Shown here one piece after another: positions 29,094-36,677 of a DNA stretch of 64,000 nucleotides. The stretch spans positions 1 to 64,000 of the forward strand of contig NZ_JARXYX010000043.1 in NCBI RefSeq assembly GCF_029893585.1, in the 5' to 3' direction. Below the pieces are notes generated by a model. It searched no databases. It was not told where the DNA came from and saw only the letters and a list, made by a program, of their open reading frames with translations. Origin of the DNA: Streptomyces sp. LBL. GTDB taxonomy: Bacteria > Actinomycetota > Actinomycetes > Streptomycetales > Streptomycetaceae. The translations under genes and the position numbers were made by a program. Within the stretch, counting starts at the first letter, position 1. The number at the start of each line of letters is the position of its first letter.

Positions 29094-29875
29094 GGCCGAC
29101 GGTTCTTCCGTTGCGGGGTACCGGCAGGGCGGGCGAAGCGGGCCGGGACGCCGGGTGAGTACAGGACACTCACCGGCTCACCGGCCGGCGTGGGCAGGCC
29201 GGCCGCCGCCACCAGGTCTTCGTCGCAGGCGAGGAGCTCGGCCTGGTGCAGGGGCCAGCGCGGGTGGCTGTTGGGTACGTATACCGGCCGGCCGAAGAGG
29301 GTGCTGTGCAGGCCCCAGCGGGCGGTCAGGAAATGGTCCAACTCGGTGGGCCGCGCTATGGGTTCGCCCACCCGTACGGAGATACGGCTGCGGACGCCGC
29401 GCGGACCGGGCCACCGTCGTGTACTGGTGTAGGTGACGGTGTCATCACGGGTGCCGACAGCCATGCGTGACCACACGTACGGCATGCCGAAGCCGACACG
29501 CCCCACCGCGACGGGCAGGAGGCGGGAGGCGTCCAGCGAACGGAAGACGACCCCCCGACGCCCGTGTGCGTCCACCGTGTAGAGGCGGATGTTGGTCTCG
29601 GGGAAGCTGCCGAGATACGGCACCGGGGGCAGACCGAGCCAGCCGGAACGGTGTACCCGGAAGGCCACCAGGCCCACGTAGGTGACGCCGTCCACGGTGT
29701 CGGGCACGATTCCCGGCGGCAGCGCGCCGGCCACGTCGGCCGGATCCGCGGGCCAGTGCAGGAACGTCGCATCCAGCCAGGACTGGGTGAGGAGCGGGCG
29801 CCGGATCCGGTGGGGCGCGTCCCCGGTGACGGGCTCATCCGGTGTCGACGACTGCGGTGGGGAGAGTGACGTCAC
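29084..29875 (-). CDS. DUF2071 (YqjF-like) protein
   Basis: The protein has 263 residues. It matches the DUF2071 pattern: LLTQSWLDATFLHWPADPADVAGALPPG, then GLVAFRVHRSGWLGLPPVPY and a late VLYSPGVPARFARP. The biochemical role of the family is not established; the fold is related to acetoacetate decarboxylase. The start is a GTG at 29875 without a clear ribosome binding site. It stands alone, converging on a gene remnant. Confidence 0.75.
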   Translation of the reverse strand: MTSLSPPQSSTPDEPVTGDAPHRIRRPLLTQSWLDATFLHWPADPADVAGALPPGIVPDTVDGVTYVGLVAFRVHRSGWLGLPPVPYLGSFPETNIRLYTVDAHGRRGVVFRSLDASRLLPVAVGRVGFGMPYVWSRMAVGTRDDTVTYTSTRRWPGPRGVRSRISVRVGEPIARPTELDHFLTARWGLHSTLFGRPVYVPNSHPRWPLHQAELLACDEDLVAAAGLPTPAGEPVSVLYSPGVPARFARPAGTPQRKNRRPQS

Positions 29876-30071
29876 CGCTCCAGTATCACAGGCGGCGCAT
29901 CACTCCCCACCACCAGCGCCGTCACAGTCGGCCTGCCCGGGCTGCACGACCGTAGGCGTCCTCCACCGGCCCGCTCGGTGTCCCACCCGGACGACGGGCC
30001 ACCTCACCAGTTCCGCTTACCAGCACACGGCGTGAGCCACTGCCGGGTGGTGGTGGCGCCACCGGTCGGTG

Positions 30072-30208
30072 TTGACCTTCGTGGGGGTTGCGTTCGTGGG
30101 AGTTCCTTCGTGGGGTGCCTTCATGAGGTGCCTTCATGAGGTGCCTTCATGGGGTGCCTTCGAGCGGTTGACCTTCGAGTTGGTTGACCTTCGAGTTGGT
30201 TGAAGCTC
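30072..30208. repeat. Degenerate tandem repeats upstream of the MerR gene
   Basis: The 345-base gap before the MerR gene contains a run of related units. GGTGCCTTCATGA-type 13-mers run from about 30114 to 30160. Two exact 16-mers GGTTGACCTTCGAGTT follow (30166-30181, 30182-30197), then a partial third. The last units form the MerR promoter itself, so the array multiplies the operator-like sequence. Confidence 0.7.
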
Positions 30209-30214
30209 AATGAT
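30184..30214 (+). promoter_or_regulatory. MerR-type promoter with 19-bp spacer, leaderless start
   Basis: TTGACC (30184-30189) and AATGAT (30209-30214) are separated by 19 bases, the spacing typical of MerR-activated promoters. Between them lies a near-perfect dyad, TGACCTTC (30185-30192) and GAAGCTCA (30202-30209), 7 of 8 matching. The GTG at 30221 is seven bases after the -10, so the mRNA probably begins at the start codon. Confidence 0.6.
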
Positions 30215-30220
30215 GGCGGG

Positions 30221-30874
30221 GTGCCACATTCCGAGCTGATGCCGATCGGCGTCTTCGCCCAACGCAGTGGTCTGACCTCGAGCGCGCTGCGGTTCTACGC
30301 CGACTCCGGGCTGCTGCGTCCCGCCGAGGTCGACCCGGTCTCGGGCTACCGCTACTACACCGCTGACCAGGTGGCGCGGGCAACCGCCCTTCGCCGGCTC
30401 CGTGAGATCGCCATGCCTCTCACCGCTGTCGAGGCCGCCCTCGACGCCGGACCTGATGAAGCGGCACGGCTGATCGACGAGCACGTCGCACAGGTCCTCG
30501 AAGACGCGGTGACGGCGCAGCACAGGGCCGTTCACATCAAGGCATCACTCGCGGACGTACGACGTCTGCCGATTGCCACGTTGAAGGGTCCTGTGCTGGC
30601 TGACGCGGTCGAACAGGTCCTGACCGCAACCGCACGCGAGCCGGACATGCCGGTGCTCGGTGCTCTGCGCGTCGAGGCGACCCGGGAAGCGGTCACGCTG
30701 ACCGCGACCGACCGTTACCGGCTTTCCACACGCACCTTGGTGCCGCCCGAGCCACCCGCCACGACGTGGGCGGCCACGATCGACGGCGAGCAGCTGCGGG
30801 CCGCGGTCTCCGAGATCCGCCGCAGCGCGCTGGTGCGCGTCGACGTCGGCTACCGTCGGTCTCTCGATCCCTGA
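30221..30874 (+). CDS. MerR family regulator fused to a truncated DNA polymerase beta-clamp-like domain
   Basis: The protein has 217 residues. The MerR HTH (IGVFAQRSGLTSSALRFYADSGLLRPAEV, about 8-37, first 20: IGVFAQRSGLTSSALRFYAD) is followed by a helical dimerisation segment to about 125. The C-terminal part (VLGALRVEATREAVTLTATD, then RYRLSTR and GEQLRAAVSEIRR) resembles one beta-clamp subdomain. In actinobacterial fusions of this type the clamp-like part is usually longer, so this copy seems to end early. GTG 30221 was chosen because the promoter places the transcript start there. Autoregulation is likely. Confidence 0.7.
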   Translation: MPHSELMPIGVFAQRSGLTSSALRFYADSGLLRPAEVDPVSGYRYYTADQVARATALRRLREIAMPLTAVEAALDAGPDEAARLIDEHVAQVLEDAVTAQHRAVHIKASLADVRRLPIATLKGPVLADAVEQVLTATAREPDMPVLGALRVEATREAVTLTATDRYRLSTRTLVPPEPPATTWAATIDGEQLRAAVSEIRRSALVRVDVGYRRSLDP

Positions 30875-31039
30875 CCCCTGGCCGGGTCACGGTGAAACCG
30901 GCCGGCGGGTAACCGCATGCCGATCCGAGCCACCGGACCCACCCACGCCGGGCTGCGCAGCGCCGTCGCCGTCACCGCCTGACCGCGACGGCCTCTGGTC
31001 CATGGCGGTGTTCGCGGTGCGCGCCGAACGCGCTGCCTC

Positions 31040-31627
31040 TCAGTCGTCCCAGCGGGCGGCGGCGAGGACCGCGGCCGCCGCGCCCGTTCCCAGGAGCGCG
31101 CCGGCGATGACGTCGCCCGGGTAGTGCACGCCGGTGTGGATCCGCGAGTAGCCCACCGCGCAGGCCAGCAGGCCGAGCGGAACCGTGGCGACCGGGAAGG
31201 CCGGCCCGACCGCCGCGGCGAAGGCGACAGCCGAGGCCGTGTGACCCGAAGGGAAGGACGCGGAGGCCGGCATCGGCACATGCCGCCCGGGGAACGGCGA
31301 GTCCTCGGCGCGGTGGGGACGCGGACGCCGGACGAGGCGCTTGCCGAGCAGGTTCGCGGTCGTCGAGGCGACACCGACGGCCGCGAGACCGAGCACCGCG
31401 GCTCGGCGTGGCCGGCCGGGGAACAGTGCCAGGAGCCCGGCGGTCACGAAGGAGATCTTGGAGTGGTCCGCCGCCGCGGACAGCCGCCGCAGGGCGGAGT
31501 CCAGTGCGGGTGTCCTGGTGACCGTGACGGCCTCGTAGAGCGCCTGGTCGAGGGCGGCGAGATCACGCATCAGGTCTCGCCGGGCCCGGTGTTCCGGCGA
31601 CGGGCGGTGCGACGGGCGGTCAAGCAT
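31040..31627 (-). CDS. PAP2-superfamily phosphatase
   Basis: The protein has 195 residues. The three phosphatase motifs are present: KRLVRRPRPHR, PSGHT and SRIHTGVHYPGD. Several membrane segments are predicted. Family members dephosphorylate lipid phosphates such as phosphatidate or undecaprenyl diphosphate at the membrane. The start (31627) overlaps the 3' end of the diacylglycerol-kinase-like gene by eight bases, so the two form a coupled lipid-phosphate pair. ATG 31570 is an alternative start. Confidence 0.85.
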   Translation of the reverse strand: MLDRPSHRPSPEHRARRDLMRDLAALDQALYEAVTVTRTPALDSALRRLSAAADHSKISFVTAGLLALFPGRPRRAAVLGLAAVGVASTTANLLGKRLVRRPRPHRAEDSPFPGRHVPMPASASFPSGHTASAVAFAAAVGPAFPVATVPLGLLACAVGYSRIHTGVHYPGDVIAGALLGTGAAAAVLAAARWDD

Positions 31628-33077
31628 CGCTCTGCTCCTGGTTCTTGTCGACGTTCTTGTGGTGGACGTTCCTGTGGTCGGCGTTCTTGTGGTGAACGTT
31701 CTCGTGGTGGATGTTCTCGTGGAAGGGGAGGGATGCCCGGCCGAGGGCGAGGCGGACGATGCGCTGCCAGTCCACGGACGGTGCGACGTACGGGGCGCCG
31801 GGACGTTGTCTGGGCACCCGCACCCGAAGGACGCCGGGCCGCACGGTGCACACGACCGGCGGAGGCAAGGTGAGCGCTTCTCCGTCGACGGCGACCGGGA
31901 TGAGCTCCGCGTCGGCCTCGACGACCACGCGCCGCGACGTCAGCGCGGTGATACTGCTGGCGCGTTCGCCCCGCAACGCCAGTTCGGCGGCCTGCGCCGG
32001 GCCGTCCACGCGGACCGCGATCACACCGAGAGTGCCTCCGTCGAGTCGCGGTCTTCGTCCGCCGCCCAGGGGGTCGGCCCGGGCGTAGGCGTTGTTGCTC
32101 ACCAGCAGTGTCTGCGGGGCGGTCAGCCGCTCGTCGTCCGTCCGGACGTCCAACGGGGTGGCGGCGTCGCCGACCAGCAGGTCCGGCAGGTGGTCGAGTG
32201 CGGTGGCCGCCTTGGCGTCCCGGTAGTCGGGGCTCTGCACGATCTCCGCGTACGCCCCGAACGAGACGGTGTTGACGAACGGCTGCCCGGCCACGTCGCC
32301 CAGGTCGACGCGGAGTTCCACACCGTCCGTCAGGGCGTCCAGGCCGGTGGCCGGGTCGTCACGGTCCAGGCCGAGGTCCATCGCGAAGTGGTTACGGGTC
32401 CCGGCGGCCACGACGAGGAAAGGCAGACCGTGCTCGGCGGCCACTCCCGCCACCAGTGCCTGCGTGCCGTCGCCGCCGGCCACGCCGAGCAGGTCGGCGC
32501 CCTCGGCCACGGCCCGCCGCGCCAGGGCCACCGGATCCGGATCGGTGTCCAGGTCGAGCAGCACCACGCGGGCGCCCAGCGCCTCGGCCCGCTCCACGAG
32601 ACCGTACTGGCCGACCTTGCCGCCCCCGGAGCGCGGGTTCATGATCAGTACCGCGCGGCGGGGCGGCCGGGCCGACCGGGTGTGCATGCCGTGCGGCTTG
32701 CGCAGGCGGCGCAGCGCGCTTCTGGCACAGGCCAGCCCCGCGCCCCACAAGGCGAGCGCCGTCACCGCCACCGCCCACAGACCCGAGACGGCGTACAGCA
32801 CGAGGACGCAGACAGGTGCGGCCAGCGCCAGCAGGGCGCCCAGCAGGCGGGCGGCTCTTCGGTGGGCCAGCGCCCACCAGAGGCCCGCGCCGGTCACGGC
32901 GAGTCCGGCGAGGCCCAGCAGCAGGATCAGCCATCGGCCTGATCCGGCGCCGACAACCACGGCTGCGACGGCGCCGGCGACGCACAGCAGGGCGAGCCGG
33001 GCCAGTCCCCGGGCCGCCCGGACCGCATTGTCGGTGCCGGCGGGGCCGGCCTCGCCGGTCGTTCGGGTCGCGTTCAT
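31620..33077 (-). CDS. Diacylglycerol kinase-like lipid kinase with membrane N-terminus and His-rich tail
   Basis: The protein has 485 residues. Three or four hydrophobic segments (about 25-125) precede a DAGK catalytic domain with LIMNPRSGGGKV near 145 and VAGGDGTQALVAG near 205. It would phosphorylate a lipid or sphingoid-like substrate at the membrane. The last 35 residues form a repeat (HENIHHENVHHKNADHRNVH, HHKNVDKN) encoded by a 15-base tandem repeat at about 31642-31720, which could bind metal. The ATG at 33077 lacks a strong ribosome binding site; the open frame reaches 33176. Confidence 0.8.
   Translation of the reverse strand: MNATRTTGEAGPAGTDNAVRAARGLARLALLCVAGAVAAVVVGAGSGRWLILLLGLAGLAVTGAGLWWALAHRRAARLLGALLALAAPVCVLVLYAVSGLWAVAVTALALWGAGLACARSALRRLRKPHGMHTRSARPPRRAVLIMNPRSGGGKVGQYGLVERAEALGARVVLLDLDTDPDPVALARRAVAEGADLLGVAGGDGTQALVAGVAAEHGLPFLVVAAGTRNHFAMDLGLDRDDPATGLDALTDGVELRVDLGDVAGQPFVNTVSFGAYAEIVQSPDYRDAKAATALDHLPDLLVGDAATPLDVRTDDERLTAPQTLLVSNNAYARADPLGGGRRPRLDGGTLGVIAVRVDGPAQAAELALRGERASSITALTSRRVVVEADAELIPVAVDGEALTLPPPVVCTVRPGVLRVRVPRQRPGAPYVAPSVDWQRIVRLALGRASLPFHENIHHENVHHKNADHRNVHHKNVDKNQEQSDA
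31642..31720. repeat. 15-base tandem repeat coding a His/Asn-rich tail
   Basis: About five imperfect copies of a GTTCT(C/T)GTGGTGGAC-like 15-mer (plus-strand view) encode repeated HHxNV units at the C-terminus of the lipid kinase. Confidence 0.8.
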
Positions 33078-33294
33078 GATGCGTCGGGTGGTTCCCCCTG
33101 AGGTTCCGCGTGCCGCGTGTACGACGCCATCGGTCTCCCCACGTGTTCCGGGTCCCTGCCCTGCCTCCCCCTCCATCGTCGTTCACGTCCCGTCGGTTCG
33201 GCATCCCGGCATCCGTGGCACCAGCGCCGCGGAATCGGTCGGACCGGTGCCTCGGGGATTTCGGAGAGCCAACGATCTCATGAGACCGCGGGCC

Positions 33295-33809
33295 GCGGGC
33301 CGCATCATCTGGCGTCCGCAGTTCATCGTGGCCGGCCTGGGCACCAACGACTTCTCCACGCCCCTCGACCCAGGTGAACGCTGGGCCGCACAGGCGGAGT
33401 TGGCCGCCACCTCCGGGCCGCCCGTCACGGCTTCCTGGACCGGCTGGGGGCCCGGAACGGCCGCAGGAGGTTCTTCATCCTGGTCAGCTCCGCGTACCCC
33501 GCCAACACGACACGGCCGCGTTCGCCCGGAGCCCAGAACACCGAGCGCCGAGCGCCGAGCGCCGAGCAACGAGCAACGAGCAACGAGCAACGAGCAACGA
33601 GCAACGAGCAACGAGCAACGAGCAACGAGCAACGAGCACACCGTCCAGGAACGCGAGCGGCGTGGGGACAACCGGTTGCGCCTCCACTGGCACTACGACG
33701 ATCCCGGCGTCGACCGTCTTGGCTGCGACTGGCCCCCTCCCTCCACGACCACCGGATCATCTCCGGCCCGCTGGGCCGCTTCCTCACCGGACTGCCCCTG
33801 TGCCGGTAG
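33295..33809 (+). pseudogene. Decayed SGNH/GDSL hydrolase
   Basis: Three pieces in different frames add up to the C-terminal half of an SGNH esterase. The first has FIVAGLGTNDFSTPLDPGER, including the conserved GxND block. The second (about 33423-33530) has FLDRLGARNGRRRFFILVSS. The third (from about 33660) has LRLHWHYDDPGVDRLGCDWP, and after a shift in a C-rich run HDHRIISGPLGRFLTGLP to TAG 33809. The catalytic Asp/His block DW(H)P is partly kept. A heptamer repeat array sits between pieces two and three. The 5' half with the nucleophile is absent. Confidence 0.65.
33543..33639. repeat. Heptamer tandem array: GAGCGCC x3 then GAGCAAC x10
   Basis: Three exact copies of GAGCGCC (33543-33563) are followed by ten exact copies of GAGCAAC (33564-33633) and a partial unit. 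The array lies inside the decayed SGNH hydrolase. Confidence 0.95.
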
Positions 33810-33916
33810 CCGGGCGGAAGTTCACGGCCCGGCCGGGCTCGACGCGTGAACGGGGGGCAGGTCCGCCCCGTACATCCGAGGGACGGATCAGCCCCTGCCC
33901 CGCATTTGGAGTTCCG

Positions 33917-34357
33917 ATGCACCGCCCCCTCCGCCGCCTGCTCAGTGGTCCGGCGCTCATGACCGCCGCGGCGCTCCTTCTCGCCGGCTGTGCCGGCGCC
34001 TCGACCGAGGAACGGGTCGACCACAAGCAGACCGTGCCCAGCGCGAAGCCGATGACCCTGGAGAAGCTCGCCGCAGCGGTCGACTGCGGGAAGCCCAAGG
34101 TTCCGGGCAAGACCCTCGACTACCGTCAGGGCATGTGCAAGTCAGGCTCGGCCGAGTATGTGCTGCTGACGTTCGACACGGCCAAAGGCCAGCGCGAATG
34201 GCTCGACGTCGCGCAGATGTACGGCGGTGTGTACCTCGTCGGGAGCCGCTGGGTGCTCTCGGCGACCCCGCGCTCGGCCATGGAAGCGGCACGCGCGAAG
34301 CTCGGCGGCACCATCGAGGAAGGGCGGTCGTCCGGCGCCTCCCCCTCAGCCGGTTAG
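33917..34357 (+). CDS. Small lipoprotein of unknown function
   Basis: The protein has 146 residues. A lipoprotein signal peptide ends in LLLAGC (lipobox Cys near residue 25). The mature part (LEKLAAAVDCGKPKVPGKTL, with Cys near 60 and 73) has two cysteines that could form a disulfide and resembles small Streptomyces membrane-anchored proteins of unknown role. The ATG has TGGAG six bases upstream. It follows the decayed hydrolase on the same strand. Confidence 0.75.
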   Translation: MHRPLRRLLSGPALMTAAALLLAGCAGASTEERVDHKQTVPSAKPMTLEKLAAAVDCGKPKVPGKTLDYRQGMCKSGSAEYVLLTFDTAKGQREWLDVAQMYGGVYLVGSRWVLSATPRSAMEAARAKLGGTIEEGRSSGASPSAG

Positions 34358-34371
34358 ACCGAGCCGGCCGG

Positions 34372-34421
34372 GCACATCGTCAGCCTGGTCGGGCGTCGGC
34401 TCGACCAGGCCGGCGATGTGC
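34372..34421. terminator. Imperfect long hairpin between convergent genes
   Basis: GCACATCG (34372-34379) pairs with CGATGTGC (34414-34421), and inside it CCTGGTCG pairs with CGACCAGG. The hairpin lies between the convergent lipoprotein and YceI genes and suits a bidirectional terminator. Confidence 0.5.
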
Positions 34422-34490
34422 GCGGTGCCCGTGCCGACGGTGTCGGTCCAGCCCGCTGTGTCACCGAGTACCAGGTGGTTGAGGGTGTGA

Positions 34491-35150
34491 TCAGCCCGCG
34501 GGGAGGGCGCGGATGGCGGCGATGTCGAATTGGAGACGGACCTTCTCACTCACCATGGCGCCGCCTTCGGCCAGTTTGGAGCTGTACGTCAGACCCCATT
34601 CCGAGCGGTTGATGGTGGTGGTTCCGTCGAAGCCCACCCGCTCGTAGCCGAACGGGTCGGTGACATGTCCTATGTAGGTGAGCTCCAGGACGACGGGCCG
34701 GGTCGTGGCCTTGATGGTGAGGTCGCCGGCCATCCGGTAGACGTCCGCGCCCGCCACGTCCACGGCGGTGCTGACGAACCGTATGCGCGGATGAGCCCTG
34801 GCATCCAGGAAGTCCCGCCCGACCAGATGGGCGTCCCGCTGTTCCACACCCGTGTCGACACTGGAGGTGGACAGGATGATCTCCGCCGTCGACCTGTCCG
34901 GTTCGAGGCCGTCGAAGTAGAGGCGGCTCTCGTACTCCGTGAAAGCTCCCCGCACCGTGGTCACCATGGCGTGTCGCACGGAGAAACCGATCCTGCTGTG
35001 TGCGGGGTCGATGATCCATTCTCCGGTCAGAGCCGTCAGACGGGGATCCGGGAGGAGCGCCGGGTCGGGGACCGGCGACAGGGTGGAGGGCGAGGGAGCG
35101 ACGGCGGGCTCCGGGCGGCGGAACACGGTGCCACGGCTGAACAAGTTCAT
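34491..35150 (-). CDS. YceI family protein
   Basis: The protein has 219 residues. The YceI lipocalin-like barrel begins at about residue 42 (GEWIIDPAHSRIGFSVRHAM) and continues with VGRDFLDARAHPRIRFVST and INRSEWGLTYSSKLAEGGAM. Family members bind isoprenoid-type lipids. The N-terminal 40 residues are Pro-rich and not a clear signal peptide, so a cytoplasmic location is likely. The ATG has AGGTG upstream. It stands alone. Confidence 0.85.
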   Translation of the reverse strand: MNLFSRGTVFRRPEPAVAPSPSTLSPVPDPALLPDPRLTALTGEWIIDPAHSRIGFSVRHAMVTTVRGAFTEYESRLYFDGLEPDRSTAEIILSTSSVDTGVEQRDAHLVGRDFLDARAHPRIRFVSTAVDVAGADVYRMAGDLTIKATTRPVVLELTYIGHVTDPFGYERVGFDGTTTINRSEWGLTYSSKLAEGGAMVSEKVRLQFDIAAIRALPAG

Positions 35151-35278
35151 GATTCACCTGATTACTGCACGAGAGATCTTGTCGCAAGCCCCGTAACGAA
35201 AACCGGCGCTTTCCGGGCCCACCACCACACAACCCGCACACCCTCTGGGCATGAGCAGGCACCAAAAGCTCCACACAT

Positions 35279-35491
35279 TCACCACCCGATTCCCAGAAAG
35301 CAGAGGGAATGGGCGGTGAATGCAAGCCCGATGATCAATGACTTCCCGGCCGACCATCTCGAATACCAAACGCCGGAGAATGTGACCACGATCACGACCA
35401 CGGACAGGAAGAGCACGAGCGTCAGTTGCAGGCCGAAGCGGTCCGCGTACAGACCGAAGCGGTCCACGACAGCGCCCCCTGCCGCCGCCAT
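35279..35491 (-). CDS. Possible small membrane protein
   Basis: A 70-residue frame from ATG 35491 has a strong hydrophobic segment (LTLVLFLSVVVIVVTFSGVW) and a second weaker one near the C-terminus. A short duplication codes DRFGLYADRFGL. There is no convincing ribosome binding site and no homologue was recognised. It is the main signal in the gap 35151-35843; the AT-rich part 35590-35700 may hold promoters. Confidence 0.3.
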   Translation of the reverse strand: MAAAGGAVVDRFGLYADRFGLQLTLVLFLSVVVIVVTFSGVWYSRWSAGKSLIIGLAFTAHSLCFLGIGW

Positions 35492-35843
35492 GGGCGGAAC
35501 CACCCGCGCCGGGGGCACCTTCCCTGCCGCTTCACCAGCCGCCGCGCACCCGGCTCTTGTGAGCTGTCGGCCAACAACCCGCAGGCTCCAAAGGCACACC
35601 CGATTGATGCTCTGTGGGACTTTGTGGGGGTTCATGAAACCGCAATTCGAGTGATTCGAATTTTGGTGACCGAGAGCCTTGTTCGGCGCCCGGCCTATAC
35701 GCCGACGGATGACGACGACGCCGGGAGGGCATTTGTCGCAGTACTCCCCGTTGAACTATCAACAGGCGGGATCTTTCGATTTCTGGGCTGACTCGTTCAG
35801 GCGCTTCAGCGTGTAGCTTTACGCACGGGGCCGGGCCGGACCC

Positions 35844-36117
35844 TCAGGCGTCGTGAGCCATGGCGACGGGCATCGTCCAGCCCAGCGAGTGCGGTTCGGG
35901 GTCGTCCAGGGCCGCCGCGTGAGGTTCCTCTCCCGCGGGCGCGTTGAACGCGGTGAGCGCCTCGACGAGTGTGGCCCGCTGCTGGGGTGCGAGGTCTCCG
36001 ACGATCGCGGCGATCTCCGCGCGGCGCCGGGCGGTGACGTCCTCGACGGTGCGTCGTCCTTCGTCAGTGAGCCGCAGCCGGGTCTCCCGGCGGTTGTCAG
36101 GGTTGGTCTGCCCGACA
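35844..36117 (-). pseudogene. 5'-truncated MarR family regulator
   Basis: The last 85 residues of a MarR protein are clear: TNPDNRRETRLRLTDEGRRT (wing), then a dimerisation helix AEIAAIVGDLAPQQRATLVE. The HTH and N-terminal helix are missing. The frame breaks at about 36117, directly beside a hairpin and a tRNA-like element. Confidence 0.6.
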
Positions 36118-36120
36118 TGC

Positions 36121-36156
36121 AGGAACCCCACCCTGCATACACGGGGTGGGGTTCCT
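36121..36156 (-). terminator. 13-bp perfect hairpin downstream of the tRNA-like element
   Basis: AGGAACCCCACCC (36121-36133) and GGGTGGGGTTCCT (36144-36156) are perfect complements around ten bases. Read on the minus strand, it begins seven bases after the tRNA-like structure ends, as expected for its terminator. Confidence 0.6.
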
Positions 36157-36162
36157 TGTTCG

Positions 36163-36232
36163 AGCGCTGGGCAGGCCTTGCACCTGCATCTCCCCGCAGG
36201 AAGCGGGGCGTCTTTCCTTGGACCACCAACGC
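36163..36232 (-). tRNA. tRNA-like element, non-canonical, anticodon position UCC
   Basis: On the minus strand the 70 bases fold into a full cloverleaf. The acceptor stem is GCGTTGG with CCAGCGC (7 bp, one G-U). The D arm is GTC-CAAGGAAA-GAC with the GG pair. The anticodon arm is CCCCG-CTTCCTG-CGGGG with U33 and UCC at 34-36. The variable loop has 4 bases, and the T arm is GCAGG-TGCAAGG-CCTGC. The T-loop has G instead of U at position 55 and the base after the anticodon is U, so it is not a normal glycine tRNA. It may be a tRNA pseudogene or an unusual tRNA. A terminator hairpin follows directly. Confidence 0.5.
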
Positions 36233-36421
36233 ACTGTCGGACACCGGAAGTTCGGCGCCGCGTTCTGGATCAAGCATACCCCAGGCGGCAGGTGCCGCTC
36301 CCCAAGGAGGCCGGCCGGGGGACATCGCCGGTCGACACCGCGTTTCGGTCGTCAAAGCTCCCCCGAGACCCAGTACGGCAGGACGTAGGACGTCGGGTTC
36401 CTGCTCGGCCGGGACGACCGC

Positions 36422-36445
36422 GAGGGGAGGGGAGGGGAGGGGAGG
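36422..36445. repeat. GGGGA tandem repeat (four G4 runs)
   Basis: Four runs of GGGG are separated by single A, a G-quadruplex-capable tract. It lies in the gap 36233-36677, which otherwise shows no gene. Confidence 0.7.
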
Positions 36446-36677
36446 CCGGAGCGTCGGGCCCTGCGTGAGGCGCAGGGCCATTGGCTCGGAGGGTTTTTGG
36501 CTCCGGCTCCCGTTCACCGCCTTCACCGCGAGCGCGACAGCGCGACACGGTAGGGCCGGGAGTGGACACCTCCAACGCCACGGGGGCGGGGTTACCCCGG
36601 CTGTACGGCCGCCATGGCGTGCGGGTGCACCACGCCGTCGAGACGCGGGTAGCGGTGGGGGCGCCGAGCGGGCCCGT

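Noticed and set aside
33543-33639. Heptamer array as a CRISPR
   Set aside because: Units are contiguous with no spacers and only seven bases long; no cas gene is nearby.
34346-34549. Short minus-strand frame between the lipoprotein and YceI genes
   Set aside because: The composition is mildly protein-like but the frame overlaps a terminator hairpin and the YceI 3' end, and has no ribosome binding site.
36121-36232. Hairpins as ends of an IS200/IS605-type element
   Set aside because: No TnpA or TnpB sequence is present, and the hairpins fit a tRNA arm and its terminator better.
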